This document shows, one piece after another, positions 32,235 through 44,395 of a stretch of DNA of 64,000 nucleotides. Below the pieces are notes generated by a model that was not told the origin of the DNA, ran no database searches, and saw only the letters and a program-made list of their open reading frames with translations. Where the stretch lies: NCBI GenBank assembly GCA_964017065.1, contig OZ024786.1, positions 7,321,047-7,385,046 of the forward strand, written 5' to 3'. Source of the DNA: Haliclona indistincta (lineage: Eukaryota > Porifera > Demospongiae > Haplosclerida > Chalinidae). The first letter of the stretch is position 1, and each line of letters begins with the position of its first letter. Made by a program: the position numbers and the translations under genes.

Positions 32235-35065
32235 TCTGTATGCCCTTTTGTGAATGACGTATTTTTTCAAAAAGAGTTTTGCTCTTTTTCGTCTACTTCT
32301 TCGGCATTTCTGCCTTCTTCGTTAATCTGACATTATTTTGATTAAGTCAATAATATCATGCTTCTTTTCCACTTAAATATTTTATTGTCACCAAATTATT
32401 TGGTAATTATACTTCAACATAAGTTAGACATGAGTGAATAGTTTAACTAGTTAAATAACTAGTTTAACTATAGTTTCTTCATCAAGTTAACTATTGCACA
32501 CTGCTGCTCTTCAAACTCTTCTCCTGTCAGTGCTCCAATATCTCGTAAATCGACTAGTTCCCTCAGCTGGTGGATATATTTTCCCCTAAGTTCTGCAGAT
32601 TTGCTAGGAGACTAGTAGTTCCCTAATGAAGAGTTGGGAGAAGAGTATAATAATGGTGGGTACATCCAATAACCATAAATAGGACCAAATCGATTTAAAT
32701 ACGCAGGAAGATGATGTAAAATATGAAACACCACTACAAACACGCTATGGTAGTAGGCAGCTCTTGTCTCTCGTGTGATGCGTACCTGTGGTGAGAGGAA
32801 CGCTTAGTGAGTGGCCTGGTATTACTCATAGCCATTATCTGTCCCATTAGAAGAATAGCTTACTGAGCATGGGAGCTGGAGACAGTAGTTTTCTGTTTGA
32901 AACTGAGACTCAGAGCGGTTCAGTCTGGGATCAGATTCAGGAATGTATGTATTTTGGTTTGTGTCATCACAGCTGATCTCTTAATGTTGAATTGCGTAAC
33001 TACAACTACTGTTAAGTTGACAAAAGTTAATCTTTTCAAAATATTTTTCCTCAATGTTACACTGAATGATTAATATAATAATAAATAATAATGATAATAA
33101 TTGAATAACATTACAATAATACTTGCTGGAGTTTTTGGAATTGCTGCACCAAGTGAGTACGCAACATGATCTCGCCTTTATGGTTGCATTTTATGCTTCC
33201 AACAATGTATCTGAATAAATGCTGCATGTCGCAGTATGGGAAATAGTTAAAGATTTGTTAGAGTACAATGCTAGTTTACAGTAATCAACCATAAACTTAC
33301 CAGGAGAGAAGAAGTTCTATGGAGAGAAAGTGAGTTCAAGTCACTACGACAAATACTTGTCATCTCCAGAATTTAGAGTCCATGTTGAGTCCATGATCAT
33401 TTCAACGCGAATATTGAAAGCTGTCAATGGAATAAGTTGTGGCAATGGTTTTAACTATAGAGCAGAGAGATACACGATGATAGCGGCGATGGTGCGTGGG
33501 AAAATATTAAATGACTCGGCAACCACAATGATGGGCTAAAACAATGGACAAAATTTGTCAATTGCACTGCCCAATCTAACCTAACCACAAGTGCCAGTGC
33601 TTTCTGTTTGTGTGGGTTATAATCTTCTACACAGTACATGGTCATGTAAAAGTGTGTGGTGTTGATAGTGGTAGTTCACTGATGAAAGATGCATTGATGT
33701 ATTTATTCAGTCTGGCCTGAAGCATTTATTCGGCAGACTATCAGATTCACAATCAAAACACCAACATTCAAACATGTTCTCTTTTAGACTTATTGCCACT
33801 TGTCTCATCAGATAGTAGAATAATTGGTAGAACAAATGGCTGTACTACTACCAGCAAGTAGCCACGTCTGTGACACTGACTTATGTTATTTTCTAAATTA
33901 CAAGCAATGTAAGCTGAATGAAGGAATTTCATTTCAGTGTATCTACTAATCCTAGTCCGGTAGGTGACACAATCTGGAACTTCATCATGTTTCACGTTAA
34001 GTAGAATATTGTACCATAATAACCAGTTGAAGGATTGACACTTTAATGAAATAATAGATGTCTAGCAGGATAAGTAACTGAATATTCTCCACTATGATCA
34101 CAAATATACACTGACTCTGCCTCTTTCCCTGTTTACAAATCAAGTGACGACGTATTTGCCGCTATGTTCAGTACGTCTTCTGCTTGTAGAGGGAACAACG
34201 GCTTCAAGTTCCATGATAACACGTGCTGGGTGTAGTGCTGACTGTCATTTTCCTCATTATTATTTTCGTTCCCTAATCTCTTGTTCTTCTTGTAAATGGG
34301 CAGTCCCTATGGCTGCTTCTCTGGTGAGTGGTGCTTCCACACCTCCTACACCCTTTACCACCAATAGACACCGAAACATTGTCAGGAAAATTAGCTAACT
34401 TGACAAGTTGAGTGCTTCTGGAACCCATATCCTCTTGAATGTTTTGCCTCAACTCTGAAGGATCCAATTAATCTTCATCTTCCTCGATGCCATATGAATG
34501 GGAAATTTGTGACATTTGACCCATACTTTCCTGTAGCAAAATTATGAAATTTTATTTCTTTTCATTCACTGCATCTGTTGATCGGTCTTTCAATATTTTC
34601 TTTCAGAATTGCTATAGTATAGTGTGGTGATCTCACCACCTTTGAATCATGAGTTTAAGATTCATCTCTTGCTTCTCCCTAATTCTTAACCATTGCATGC
34701 TTTGCCCCCTAGATTAGTAATTGATAATTTAAATAGCACATAAACTAACCCAGAAGATTGCTAGTCTGTGATTGTGGACACTAGAAATACTTTTCACTCG
34801 ACGGCGAAAAATCTGCACAGCATCAAGCCCGCAGTAAGCCTCACTGGACTGTTCACCCAGGCCATGTGCGGATGTAATACACTACTAAAATATACAGATT
34901 TTGTAACGGGAATGTGGAACCACACCCGTGTTACAAGACCGTGCACGTACGTGTTACATTTCTGGGGATCCACAGGTCTGTTACATACACCTGCACAGAT
35001 CTGTAACGAGCGGGACTGTACAAGCGCATGATTGCATAGGTCTGTAACAATTCTGTAGTTACCCA
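32235..35065. repeat. Dispersed repeat F1, copy b
   Basis: This copy matches copy a up to about 34060 with deletions relative to it. It then continues into a zinc-knuckle module and a 0.95-kb tail that is nearly identical to 40530-41500. The SHOCT-like exon (32463-32680, minus) carries a TAG where copy a has TGG. The match with the 40.5-kb copy ends at CCCATCCCTGTAA near 35074. Confidence 0.8.
34120..34524 (-). pseudogene. Zinc-knuckle ORF with alternative N-terminal module, copy b
   Basis: From an ATG at 34524 the frame reads MGQMSQISHSYGIEEDED, then TAA (34468-34470), then in the same frame LDPSELRQNIQEDMGS, RSTQLVKLANFPDNVSVS and the knuckle module IGGKGCRRCGSTTHQRSSH. One base is missing after the CPF codons relative to other copies, so the tail shifts. 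The N-terminal module differs completely from that at 16 and 43 kb. The shared knuckle module starts exactly at the CTATTGGTGG codons. The same TAA is present in the 40.9-kb copy. Confidence 0.5.
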
Positions 35066-35079
35066 TCCCTGTAAGCTGA

Positions 35080-35720
35080 ATCAAGCTTTTCTGATAGTAC
35101 AGAATGCTGTAAACATGGACAGCTGTCAGCTGGGTGGGTACATATAAAGTCAAATGCGTTGCAGTTGACACTTATTGGAGTTCGCTTGGAAATGAATTTC
35201 ACAGACAAGTCAGGGTTAAGGATGATGTTCATAATCTCTGAAGTTGTTAACAACTTGTGAATCTGGAAGTAAATGGGTAGCTCGAAACAATTATGAAGCA
35301 TCATCTTTGAGGGACCTGCTCTTCCTGTACATGTACAAAGCAGCAACAGAATCATATACAATGCACATCAAAGCAGCTGATATGAATGTTGGAAACAACT
35401 TTGAAGTTCAAATATTGCACAACCTACAAGTGGTTAAGGGGGATTGTCTGAAATATGTTTTTATGATGTCATACATATTTTTCACAGGCACTCAATATGA
35501 AGATTAGTGAAAAAAATTTGTGGTAAAATTGAGGCTCCCATAGCAACACAAATATATCATTTTTCGTAATTAGACTTCTATGACCCCCGTCCAAGCCCAG
35601 TTAAATCTCAATTGTTTTATTTGCACAATGAACTAACTCAGTTGTCTTGCAGAGATATTTTATAAACTAACTGAGCTACTTATTGAAAGATATGATTAAT
35701 TCCAAAAGGCAGATTTACTT
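35080..35720. other. No gene recognised
   Basis: Unassigned sequence between F1 copy b and the repeat at 35.72 kb; short plus-strand open frames have no support. Confidence 0.3.
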
Positions 35721-35721
35721 A

Positions 35722-36000
35722 GTTCCTACTATTTATTTACGGTATTACCTTTTGGCCTTTCCACAGCTTGCTATATATTCACCAAACTACTCCGCCCATT
35801 AGTAAAATATTGGCAAAGACAGGGAATAAGAATGGTGGTATAAAATGTTGACACAAACATTTCATTGTCACCTAGTGGAGTGGGTGATGGTTCGCGGTCA
35901 GCACCGGTATTAGATTGCTGTTGTTGGTACTCTTCCTCAGATAGCTTAAGATACTTGAGCACTGCATGTGCCTTTGCCTCCAGGTCAGAGTATTTCCTTT
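35722..36000 (-). repeat. Dispersed repeat with a coding-like exon, copy 1
   Basis: This segment is nearly identical to 63737-64000. The minus strand reads KAHAVLKYLKLSEEEYQQQQ, then SNTGADREPSPTPLGDNEM, and a GTGACA donor-like site follows PTPL. A 25-bp duplication (TTTGCCTCCAGGTCAGAGTA) follows. It is probably an exon of an unnamed transposon gene. Confidence 0.6.
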
Positions 36001-36467
36001 GCCTCCAGGTCAGAGTATTTCCTCTTTCTAAACTTGGTCGAAGACTTGGCCATAACCAGACTTTTGGCAGTCATTCTTTCGACCCAATTCACTTGAGCCT
36101 AGGCCAAGTTCTCCAAATTTACTCAAAGTAGTGCTAACAGTGTTTCACTTGTTGCTTTTGGGGTAAACAAGGCCACATACGGTACACTTTGCCAGTAGTG
36201 CATGCTGGTTTCAATGTTTGCCTTTTTACCAGAAACCAGTTTAGAAATTACTATTGCTTACATGAAAGAGGTCTATTCTAGCTGATTTATTATTTATTGC
36301 TTTTACAGTGGCACTCACAGTAACTACTACAGTGTTTTTATTATGATTATGAATATGATTAATTAAACTTGTTACTGACACATAGGAGCCGGCCGGCTCA
36401 ATAGGCAACCCATTGAATGTTGCTTTGTTTGGGCATGTGTGCTTCCTTAGAAATCGTACTGTGTATC

Positions 36468-36716
36468 ATGGCAACCCAATACAACTTCATCACTGAGCCT
36501 CCAAAGAGTCGTTTCTGTCCTCTTTGCTTTGAGCTACTAACAGAGCTATACCAGATCGTGAAGTGTGGCCATCATGTTTGTCAGCAGTGCCACACTCAGC
36601 TTCTCACTAGTGGCGAGAAGGAGTGTCCACTATGTTGGGAACCTGATGCTCTCTCCAGCGCTCATCTTGATAAATTCTTCCAGCGTGAGATTAATGACCT
36701 CAAATTTCGCTGCTAG
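36468..36716 (+). CDS. RING-finger protein of TRAF type, truncated by a stop
   Basis: The 82-residue frame from the ATG at 36468 (MATQYNF) has a complete C3HC4 RING: Cys17, Cys20, Cys33, His35, Cys38, Cys41, Cys53, Cys56 (CPLC..CGHHVCQQC..CPLC). RING domains of this type give ubiquitin-ligase activity in TRAF proteins. After TAG at 36714-36716 the same frame goes on as HHKEGCKWTGEVRDLQSHLD, the start of a TRAF-type zinc finger, until about 36785. There the similarity breaks at a hairpin. An upstream ATG at 36417 is in frame. TRAF-like genes are numerous in sponges. This is likely a truncated copy, though the RING alone is intact. Confidence 0.65.
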   Translation: MATQYNFITEPPKSRFCPLCFELLTELYQIVKCGHHVCQQCHTQLLTSGEKECPLCWEPDALSSAHLDKFFQREINDLKFRC

Positions 36717-36777
36717 CACCACAAGGAAGGCTGTAAGTGGACAGGAGAAGTGAGGGACCTCCAAAGCCATCTTGATC

Positions 36778-36808
36778 CTCACTTCCTCTTGTAGCCACAA
36801 GAGGAAGT
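36778..36808. repeat. Short hairpin ending the TRAF-like homology
   Basis: CACTTCCTCTTG and CAAGAGGAAGTG pair across a loop of about six bases. The TRAF-like reading stops here. Confidence 0.7.
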
Positions 36809-37475
36809 GTGACTACATCCTCCTGTCTTGCTCCTTTCGTTGTAGTGAGTTAGTGTAGGATAACTTGTTGTCATGGTAATAGTTGGCATGGAGAATTCAG
36901 TGGAGGGTTGTGTTATAGTTGGTGTGAGGTAGACTGTGGATTTTATTATTATTAATGGCTTTACAGCATACACAAATAGTAAACTGATTGACTAGTAGCA
37001 ATTTCTGCTACTAGCCTAACTTAGCTACATGATACAAAGTTCACATTTTGCACACAGACAGAAGAAATGAAAAGTATAGGGATTATCTGATAGGAAATGC
37101 ACATGAAAATGAGACCAAACGAATTGAGTGATTTTTATTTTAATGATGAGGTAAGGTCAATTGGGGGAAGAAAATTCCATTATCTAGGTAATCGATTAAT
37201 ATAGAAAGTAGATGGGACAGGTTGTTCTGTATCTGCAGGATAATGTACTTGTTGCGCATAGTCAAACGATAGTCAAACCTTTCATCCGAGAGGGTTGCAC
37301 GCTTCTATGTCATCATAATAAAAGATGATTTGGAAGCTGCCGCTTGTGGAGCCAAAATATAACGAGAAGAAAAGTAACGGTCATCACGTCATACATGAAC
37401 TAATTATGGCTTCTGTGATCGTGTTCAACCTGTAAAATACATTGTAAAATAAATTATTTGCTAATGAGCTTGCCT
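36809..37475. other. No gene recognised
   Basis: AT-rich sequence without domain or terminal repeat. Confidence 0.3.
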
Positions 37476-37478
37476 GCT

Positions 37479-38470
37479 TTAGTATGTATAGTAAAAATTA
37501 TGGCTAATGGACGGCACTCCCTGATGGTACTGGTTGTTGAAAATAGCCAGTTCCTTCTCCCCTTGGCCTGCTTCTGCCATTGCCGCGACTAGAAGATTTT
37601 TCATTGCCACACTTAGAAATTGTTCAGTGCGCTGGAATAGATCTTTCCTCATGCTCGGAATACCCATTGTGGTCAGAATGTTTTAATCTGGCATTGCCTC
37701 CTCCTGATGACATCTGCCCAAGAACTGCAGCCAAGTTGATATGCCATTTTTTGCTGCAGCTGGTGGAGTTCGTGATACGTCTGGATGAATTGATTGTGAA
37801 CTCCACTTAACATTTGCTACACTTGGCTAATAGAACAACTGCATGCTAGGCCAATGTGTGATAGCTCTCCTTCTAGCACAAAGTAACCCCCACATTGAGC
37901 ACTGTGTGATGTCAATTCTTTGACTGCCTTCGATAGTTCTCCCATATTCATTATTCTGCTGCCTGGAATACATTCTGCCTGCTCTGGATTGTCTTTGCTT
38001 GTTTGCCATTTAGCAGCATTAGCTGATTTTACTTGACGTCTCCTCTTTTCACTCACACGACCAAAGACTCTTACTTTATCTGTGATAACGCTGTCGGTGT
38101 AGTTCACCTATTGTATACACATATTTATAATGCTTTTATCATTATAAAATACTATACATGGCTTACCTCAGACCTTGGGTGCTTGGCAACTGGGGGTCGT
38201 TCTGAAAAGAACGGGTTGGTAACTCTCTGAGTGGTTCTCTCTCCTTTTTCATCTGTAGCAGCTGATTGCTTGAGTTTCCCGCGTATCATAACACGTGGGC
38301 AGACTAAACACATGCATGCAGGCCTGTCAATGTTTACAGAGAAAAACTGATAATTTCGTGAATATTAAATACCCCACCCGCCACCTTAAGTACAAGTACA
38401 ATTAAACTGATTGGTGTCTCGTTTGGCAGTTCCTCTACGCTTTTTTATTTTGGATACTGCTTCAGACATG
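37479..38470 (-). pseudogene. Mutator-like transposase gene relic with exon structure
   Basis: The minus strand begins MSEAVSKIKKRRGTAKRDTN at 38470. An exon reading RGKLKQSAATDEKGERTTQR, VTNPFFSERPPVAKHPRSE ends at a GTAAGC donor near 38166. The next exon reads NYTDSVITDKVRVFGRVSEK, GSRIMNMGELSKAVKELTSH and SAQCGGYFVLEGEL. Later frames give KWHINLAAVLGQMSSGGGNA, TTMGIPSMRKDLFQRTEQFL, EAGQGEKELAIFNNQYHQGV and PSISH. This matches the N-terminal half of a metazoan Mutator-like transposase family (nrI.....L......HsaCGG...l, then W..N.AAV.GQM.tGGG, then lgiP.m....F...E). Premature stops and a frame change separate the blocks, and the catalytic half is absent. Confidence 0.65.
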
Positions 38471-38519
38471 GCGATTGCTGGCAGACGCGACAGTACAGTA
38501 TACAGGTAATCATGAACTA

Positions 38520-39281
38520 AATGACGACCGTCACGTGTGAGTCTTGACTTACGAGTTGAGGTGGATCAGGGAGGAGATTGTCACAGCAAAAAGAAACGAG
38601 TTGGTAGATGTAATCCGGCTCGGTGGACCAATATGTTGAGTCTTCTCCCCGATGGAGCAGGATAGAAAATTGCTCTGTAGTCACCCGAACCATGCACAAC
38701 AAATTATTGGACTGTAATGATTATTATAATTGAATTCATAGTTATGGAGTGAATGAGCAACCAACAATCGTCCTCATTAGTGAGTAACCTTTTTTGTGGA
38801 CTAATCGCAACTTGTGGTTGTGGAGCAGTCAAATCTTGTTTGGAAAGATGTCAATATTTATTGTCATGTATGGTCCAAAATAATCACCACAGCATACCTG
38901 ATGGTTCAGAGAGTCCCTCTTTTTGATCAGCTTCAATTGAGCCCCAATTGCCTTCACCATTGATATTATTGCAACAGGAGAAATGTCTCTCCATCCACTT
39001 CATTATCTATAAAAATATAAATAATGAGTGTAATTGTTACTTGTTTATTCTGAACTTGACCTTTTGAATCACTAACAACTGCGGCAGCATTCAGTTATTA
39101 GTCAGTTATAAGTTGATGATATAGTATAGCTCATACGTAGATAACACTCACTTACGTCTGTCTCGTGAGCTATGTTGACACAACACATGCGTTTTTGTTA
39201 CCTTGCGTCTGAGCTGTTTCGCTTCGTTGTCTTCATTTGCTTTCATGTTTCAAAAATGTTCAACAAGATCTTGACACTGTT

Positions 39282-39285
<4 letters not shown>
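38520..39285. other. No gene recognised
   Basis: Unassigned; a GCAGGCCTGTCAATG stretch near 38320 resembles the hAT terminal repeat at 55.4 kb but has no partner nearby. Confidence 0.3.

Positions 39286-39354
<69 letters not shown>
39286..39354. repeat. (CT)n microsatellite
   Basis: A nearly pure CT dinucleotide run of about 69 bases with one CC interruption. Confidence 0.97.
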
Positions 39355-39357
<3 letters not shown>

Positions 39358-39589
39358 ATCATGTGTTGTGTTGTGGTGTTGTCTTCTATCATGCTAGCAG
39401 ACGAGTGAGGCCTCATACTCCACTCACTGCTCTTGATTCAATGTGAGCATTTGGTTCCACTCTCAGTGCAAACTGAGGCACTCAATCTCATAGTATTGGT
39501 AGTTAGGGCTGTCATAATGTTACTACCGTATAGCGGGGAGGGTCAAATTGAAGTGTGAATGATCTTGTTTGGAAAATTCAATTTCGGTG

Positions 39590-41500
39590 TACATCTCACC
39601 TTCATGGTTGCATTTTATGCTTCCAACAATAAATGCATGTCCCAGTATGGGAAATAGTTAAAGATTTGTTAGAATACGACGCTAGTTTACAGTAAATAAA
39701 CCATAAACTTACCAGGAGAGAAGTTCTATGAAGAGAAAGTGAGTTCAAGTCACTACGATCAAGTCACTACGACAAATACTTGACATCTCCAGAATTTAGA
39801 GAACATGTTGCAGTCGTATGGGACCATCATTTCAACACGAATATTGAAAGATGTTAATGGAATAAGTTGTGGTGTTGGTTTTGCCATAATTTGGAGAGCA
39901 GAGATACACGATTATAGCGGCGATGGTGCGTGGGAAAATATTAAATGACTCAGCAACCACAAGACTGGGCTGAAACAATGGACAAAATTGTCAATTGCAC
40001 TGCCCAATCTAACATAACCACAAGTGCCAGTGCTTTCTGTTTGTGTGGGTTATAATCTTCTACACAGTACATGGTCATGTAAAAGTGTGTGGTGTTGATA
40101 GTGGTAGTTCACTGACGAAAGATGCATTGATGTATTTATTCAGTCTGGCCTGAAGCAATTATTCGACAGACTATCAGATTCACAATCAAAACACCAACAT
40201 TCAAACGTGTTCTCTTTTAGACTTATTGCCACTTGTGTCATCAGATAGTAGAATAATTGGTAGAACAAATGGCTGTACTACTACCAGCAAGTAGCCACGT
40301 CTGTGACACTGACTTATGTTATTTTCTAAATTACAAGCAATGTAAGGAATTTCATTGCAGTGTATCTACTAATCCTAGTCCGGTAGGTGACACGATCTGG
40401 AACTTCATCATGTTTCACGTAAAGTAGAATATTGTACCATAATAACCAGTTGAAGGATTGACACATTGATGAAATAATAGATGTCTAGCAGGATAAGTAA
40501 CTGAATATTCTCCACTATGACCACAAATATACACCCTGACTCTGCCTCTTTCCTTGTTCACAAATCAAGTGACGACATATTTAACGTTATAATCAGCACG
40601 ACTTCTGCTTCTGGAGGGAACAACAGCTTCAAGTTCCATGATAACACATGCTGGGTGTAGTGCTGACTGTCATTTTCCTCATTATTATTTTCGTTCCCTA
40701 ATCTCTTGTTCTTCTTATTAAATGGGCAGTCCCTATGGCTGCTTCTCTGGTGAGTGGTGCTTCCACACCTCCTACACCCTTTACCACCAATAGACACCGA
40801 GACATTGTCAGGAAAATTAGCTAACTTGACAAGTTGAGTGCTTCTGGAACCCATATCCTCTTGAATGTTTTGCCTCAACTCTGAAGGATCCAATTAATCT
40901 TCATCTTCCTCGATGCCGTATGAATGGGAAATTTGTGACATTTGACCCATACTTTCCTGTAGCAAAATTATGAAATTTTATTTCTTTTCATTCACTGCAT
41001 CTGTTGATCGGTCTTTCAATATTTTCTTTCAGAATTGCTATAGTATAGTGTGGTGATCTCACCACCTTTGAATCATGAGTTTAAGATTCATCTCTTGCTT
41101 CTCCCTAATTCTTAACCATTGCATGCTTTGCCCCCTAGATTAGTAATTGATAATTTAAATAGCACATAAACTAACCCAGAAGATTGCTAGTCTGTGATTG
41201 TGGACACTAGAAATACTTTTCACTCGACGGCGAAAAATCTGCACAGCATCAAGCCCGCAGTAAGCCTCACTGGACTGTTCACCCAGGCCATGTGCGGATG
41301 TAATACACTACTAAAATATACAGATTTTGTAACGGGAATGTGGAACCACACCCGTGTTACAAGACCGTGCACGTACGTGTTACATTTCTGGGGATCCACA
41401 GGTCTGTTACATACACCTGCACAGATCTGTAACGAGCGGGACTGTACAAGCGCATGATTGCATAGGTCTGTAACAATTCTGTAGTTACCCATCCCTGTAA
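39590..41500. repeat. Dispersed repeat F1, copy d
   Basis: The left part (39590-40530) matches 8900-9790 and 33180-34080. From 40530 to 41490 it is almost identical to 34110-35073, so these two copies diverged recently. It ends in a short tract with repeated TGTAAC/GTTACA words that is partly self-complementary (CACACCCGTGTTACA occurs at about 41346 and 41512). Confidence 0.85.
40558..40950 (-). pseudogene. Zinc-knuckle ORF with alternative N-terminal module, copy d
   Basis: As in copy b, an ATG (40950) is followed by an in-frame TAA, then 111 open codons reading LDPSELRQNIQEDMGS, RSTQLVKLANFPDNVSVS, the knuckle GCRRCGSTTHQRSSHRDCP and an acidic, Asn-rich tail to the stop at 40558. This is the only copy of this form with knuckle and tail in one frame. 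Confidence 0.5.
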
Positions 41501-42396
41501 CCGGTGGGTGCACACCCGTGTTACAGTACAGTTACGCGCCCTTGTTGCTCGATCTCATGTACTGGAAGTTCATTTTGTAATAATAATAATAATATTATGT
41601 TAATTATAAATTTTAATTTTACCACCCTTCCTCTTTTCTTTCCCTTTCTCTTCCTCTTCGATGGTGGTGATGGTGGAGGACATTGAGTAGATGGAGGTGG
41701 TGTCTCTGGTCTGAAATTTGCCATTCTCTGTAGAGGTGCAACATTACTTTTCTAGAATTGAAATGGATTACAGTACAGGATAGGAAGCCACACTTAATTG
41801 TTTGGTCAATGCACATTACCCTCAGTGTCACAGGCATTCAGTGATACAGGGAGAGTCCCTACCATATAAACTGTGAAACCACGGTACTGCTGTAGAGCTC
41901 CTTCGGTTATACATGTATGCATTGTTTATGTTTCTACAAAGAAGCTCAAGTTTCTATTCTTTGAGTAGCCGCCATGCCCACAACCAAATATGCCAAGAGC
42001 TATACTTCCTTCATAAGTTTTTGCAACTACAACCACGAAATTCAAAATGAACTAAACAGCAAGTACATGTTCCTAAAATTTAAATCTTTTTATGCTCGGA
42101 CCTTGGACAACATCCACATTAGTATGTTGGGATGCATGAAATAGAGCTGTTCTGGTGGGGTTCATGGTGGTTGTAGATTCAGCTCTAGTAGCCGTCTCTG
42201 TAATTGACAACATATCGATTAATTGTTTAGCATTAATTATCAGCTAACCTGGTACAACTCATACTTTCGTTCACGATTGGTTACAAAACTCTCAATTTCT
42301 GGTATAAGAGCTGCGTATGTTTCTCTTACATACGTGCAAGTTGGTAGAGCTTTAGAGATGTGTAGAGATTGTTACAAGAACAAACATTCCAGCTGA
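41500..42396. other. No gene recognised
   Basis: Has an AT-rich TAA repeat at about 41577-41595 and a CCTCTTTTCTTT-type pyrimidine tract at 41630-41660. Nothing else is supported. Confidence 0.3.
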
Positions 42397-42681
42397 TGTT
42401 ATTTTCTAAATTACAAGCAATGTAAGCTGAATCAGTGAATTTCATTTCAGTGTATCTACATATCCTAGTCCGGTAGGTGACACGATCTGGAACTTGAAGA
42501 CTATCATATCACACGTAAAGTACAACATTGTACCATAATAACCAGTTGAAGGATTGACACATTGATGAAATAATAGATGTCTAGACACATTGATGAAATA
42601 ATAGATGTCTAGCAGGATAAGTAACTGAATATTCTCCACTACGACCACAAATATACACCCTGACTCTGCCTCTTTCCCTGT

Positions 42682-43257
42682 TTACAAATCGAGTGACGAC
42701 TTATTTAACGTTATAATCAGTACGTCTTCTGCTTCTGGAGGGAACAACAGCTTCAAGTTCCATGATAACACATGCTGGGTGTAGTGCTGACTGTCATTTT
42801 CCTCATTATTATTTTCATCCCCTAATCCCTTGTTCTTCTTGTTAAATGGGCAGCCTCTATGGCTGCTTCTCTGGTGTGTGGTGCTTTCACACCTCCTACA
42901 CCCTTTACCACCAATAGGCTGTGAGGGAGCCACCGGTAACTGTCCGGATGGCGGGGGTAGTGGTAGTAGTGGCGGGTCAGCTTGGATGCCGGTATCAGGG
43001 GTGTCTCCTGTGTGCTCGGCTCGCTCCTCCCGCACAATAGCCCGAATCCTGCCCATCAGATCCTCCAGGTCCACCTGCACTACCTGTGCCTGTTGACTGG
43101 TCGATGGCTGTCCAGTAGTGGCAGGCACGGGGGCGGAGTCAGCGTTGGTAGATGGTCCCGATCCTCCACGAAGGGTGTAGGGTACCGTTCGACCTCCACG
43201 GCCGCGCTCAGTTGTTCCTCATCCAGCTCCCCGACTGCGGCCCCTTCCTCAAGCCAT
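42682..43257 (-). pseudogene. Zinc-knuckle ORF, copy with intact knuckle but early stop
   Basis: Relative to the 16-kb copy, the third codon is TGA (43249-43251) instead of CGA, the product expected from deamination of a methylated CpG. Downstream, 148 codons remain open, including VDLEDLMGRIRAIVREERAE, the proline linker and the knuckle GCRRCESTTHQRSSHRGCP. The aspartate before the last knuckle cysteine is changed to glycine. The first copy shows the opposite damage, intact start and broken knuckle. Confidence 0.55.
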
Positions 43258-44300
43258 CACACGCAGAAGGCGGCGAGAGAATTAATATAACACAGGAGAG
43301 AGAAGACCTCTGTCACGCACACGTGATAAGCTGTTCACCTCTGTCTCACCACAAGGAGGGGCCACAAGGCGTGGCCCCTCGCTTATTAACTGTGCTTATG
43401 ATTTCACGCATAAACAAGGATTTAATTGAATTTCAATAATAATTAAGTAGATAACTGGAACCTCTTATATAATTGAAGCCACCCCTTTTAGAAGACAAAA
43501 GAACAATAGGAATTTGCCTGGTCCAGTTTTTTAGCCATTGTACTGCACCATCCACTTCTCAAGTTTCCCTTTTTTCCACCCAATTCTTCCAACTCATTAG
43601 CTAAAAAGAAAGAGAAGGTATAAGATTTATATCAAACTGCCAGCTATAATGTCTGGGCCTTTGCTCCACATCACCAACAAGTCCCATTAGATAGTTAATG
43701 AAACTTTTACTTCGATGTATAGCAGAGTATGCATATTAAAAATACTTATGATATTAGTCACCTATTCGTCGCACTCTATTCGTCACAGTATTAGTCACAT
43801 GATGATTGTTAAATCTGTGTATCACTATAAAAATAATAATTATTATGTAATTATAGACAGCTATGGATGGTATAACTGATGGTGTAATGTTGATAGTCGA
43901 CGAAGCGATGAGATAGATCATACCTTTGCTTCTTAGTTTCAGCCATTTTAATTATAAATCTACACTTTGAGGTATACCTATAGTGTGACGAATAGAGAGT
44001 GTGATGAATATGACGAATGATCAATTGCCATCCTTTCCTTCGACAAATGATCAATTGCCATCCTTAAGAAGACACCCCTCTCTCTTCTTATATCAGCCGA
44101 GATGGGAGCAGTAGTGAGTGAATCTCTGTGTTGATTTCTGTTTGACAGTCACTAGTGCTTTTAAATGCTTACTAAAATGCAACATACATGCTGGTTGAGT
44201 CTCTATGACGCTCACATAACCCATTCGATCTAACACAATCAATAACTGAATGCATGAGATTCTTGGCCCAACCATTCTTTAAAACATATTTTAAAGCAAT

Positions 44301-44395
44301 CACCTCACATATAGCTCGCTTAGCAAAGCGCTTGCTCATGCCTGAGGCACAATGACACCTGAGTGTATTAATACACTCAGAGGCATAGCTGCCAG
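44301..44395 (-). pseudogene. Smad MH1 exon-like fragment inside unit copy 2
   Basis: The minus strand reads SGSYASECINTLRCHCASGM and then SKRFAKRAI. It also keeps TGTGAGGTGATT after the exon-like part, matching GGTGAGGTGATT at the start of intron 2 of the 55.6-kb gene. Copy 1 has lost these few bases. Similarity then stops. Confidence 0.65.

Noticed and set aside
34768..35031. 87-codon plus-strand frame repeated at 41194-41457 as a conserved gene
   Set aside because: Both copies are recent duplicates, so conservation is uninformative; no motif and an equally long antisense frame exist.
39172..39446. Leu/Ser-repeat open frames over the CT run
   Set aside because: A pure dinucleotide run is open in all frames; it is a microsatellite.
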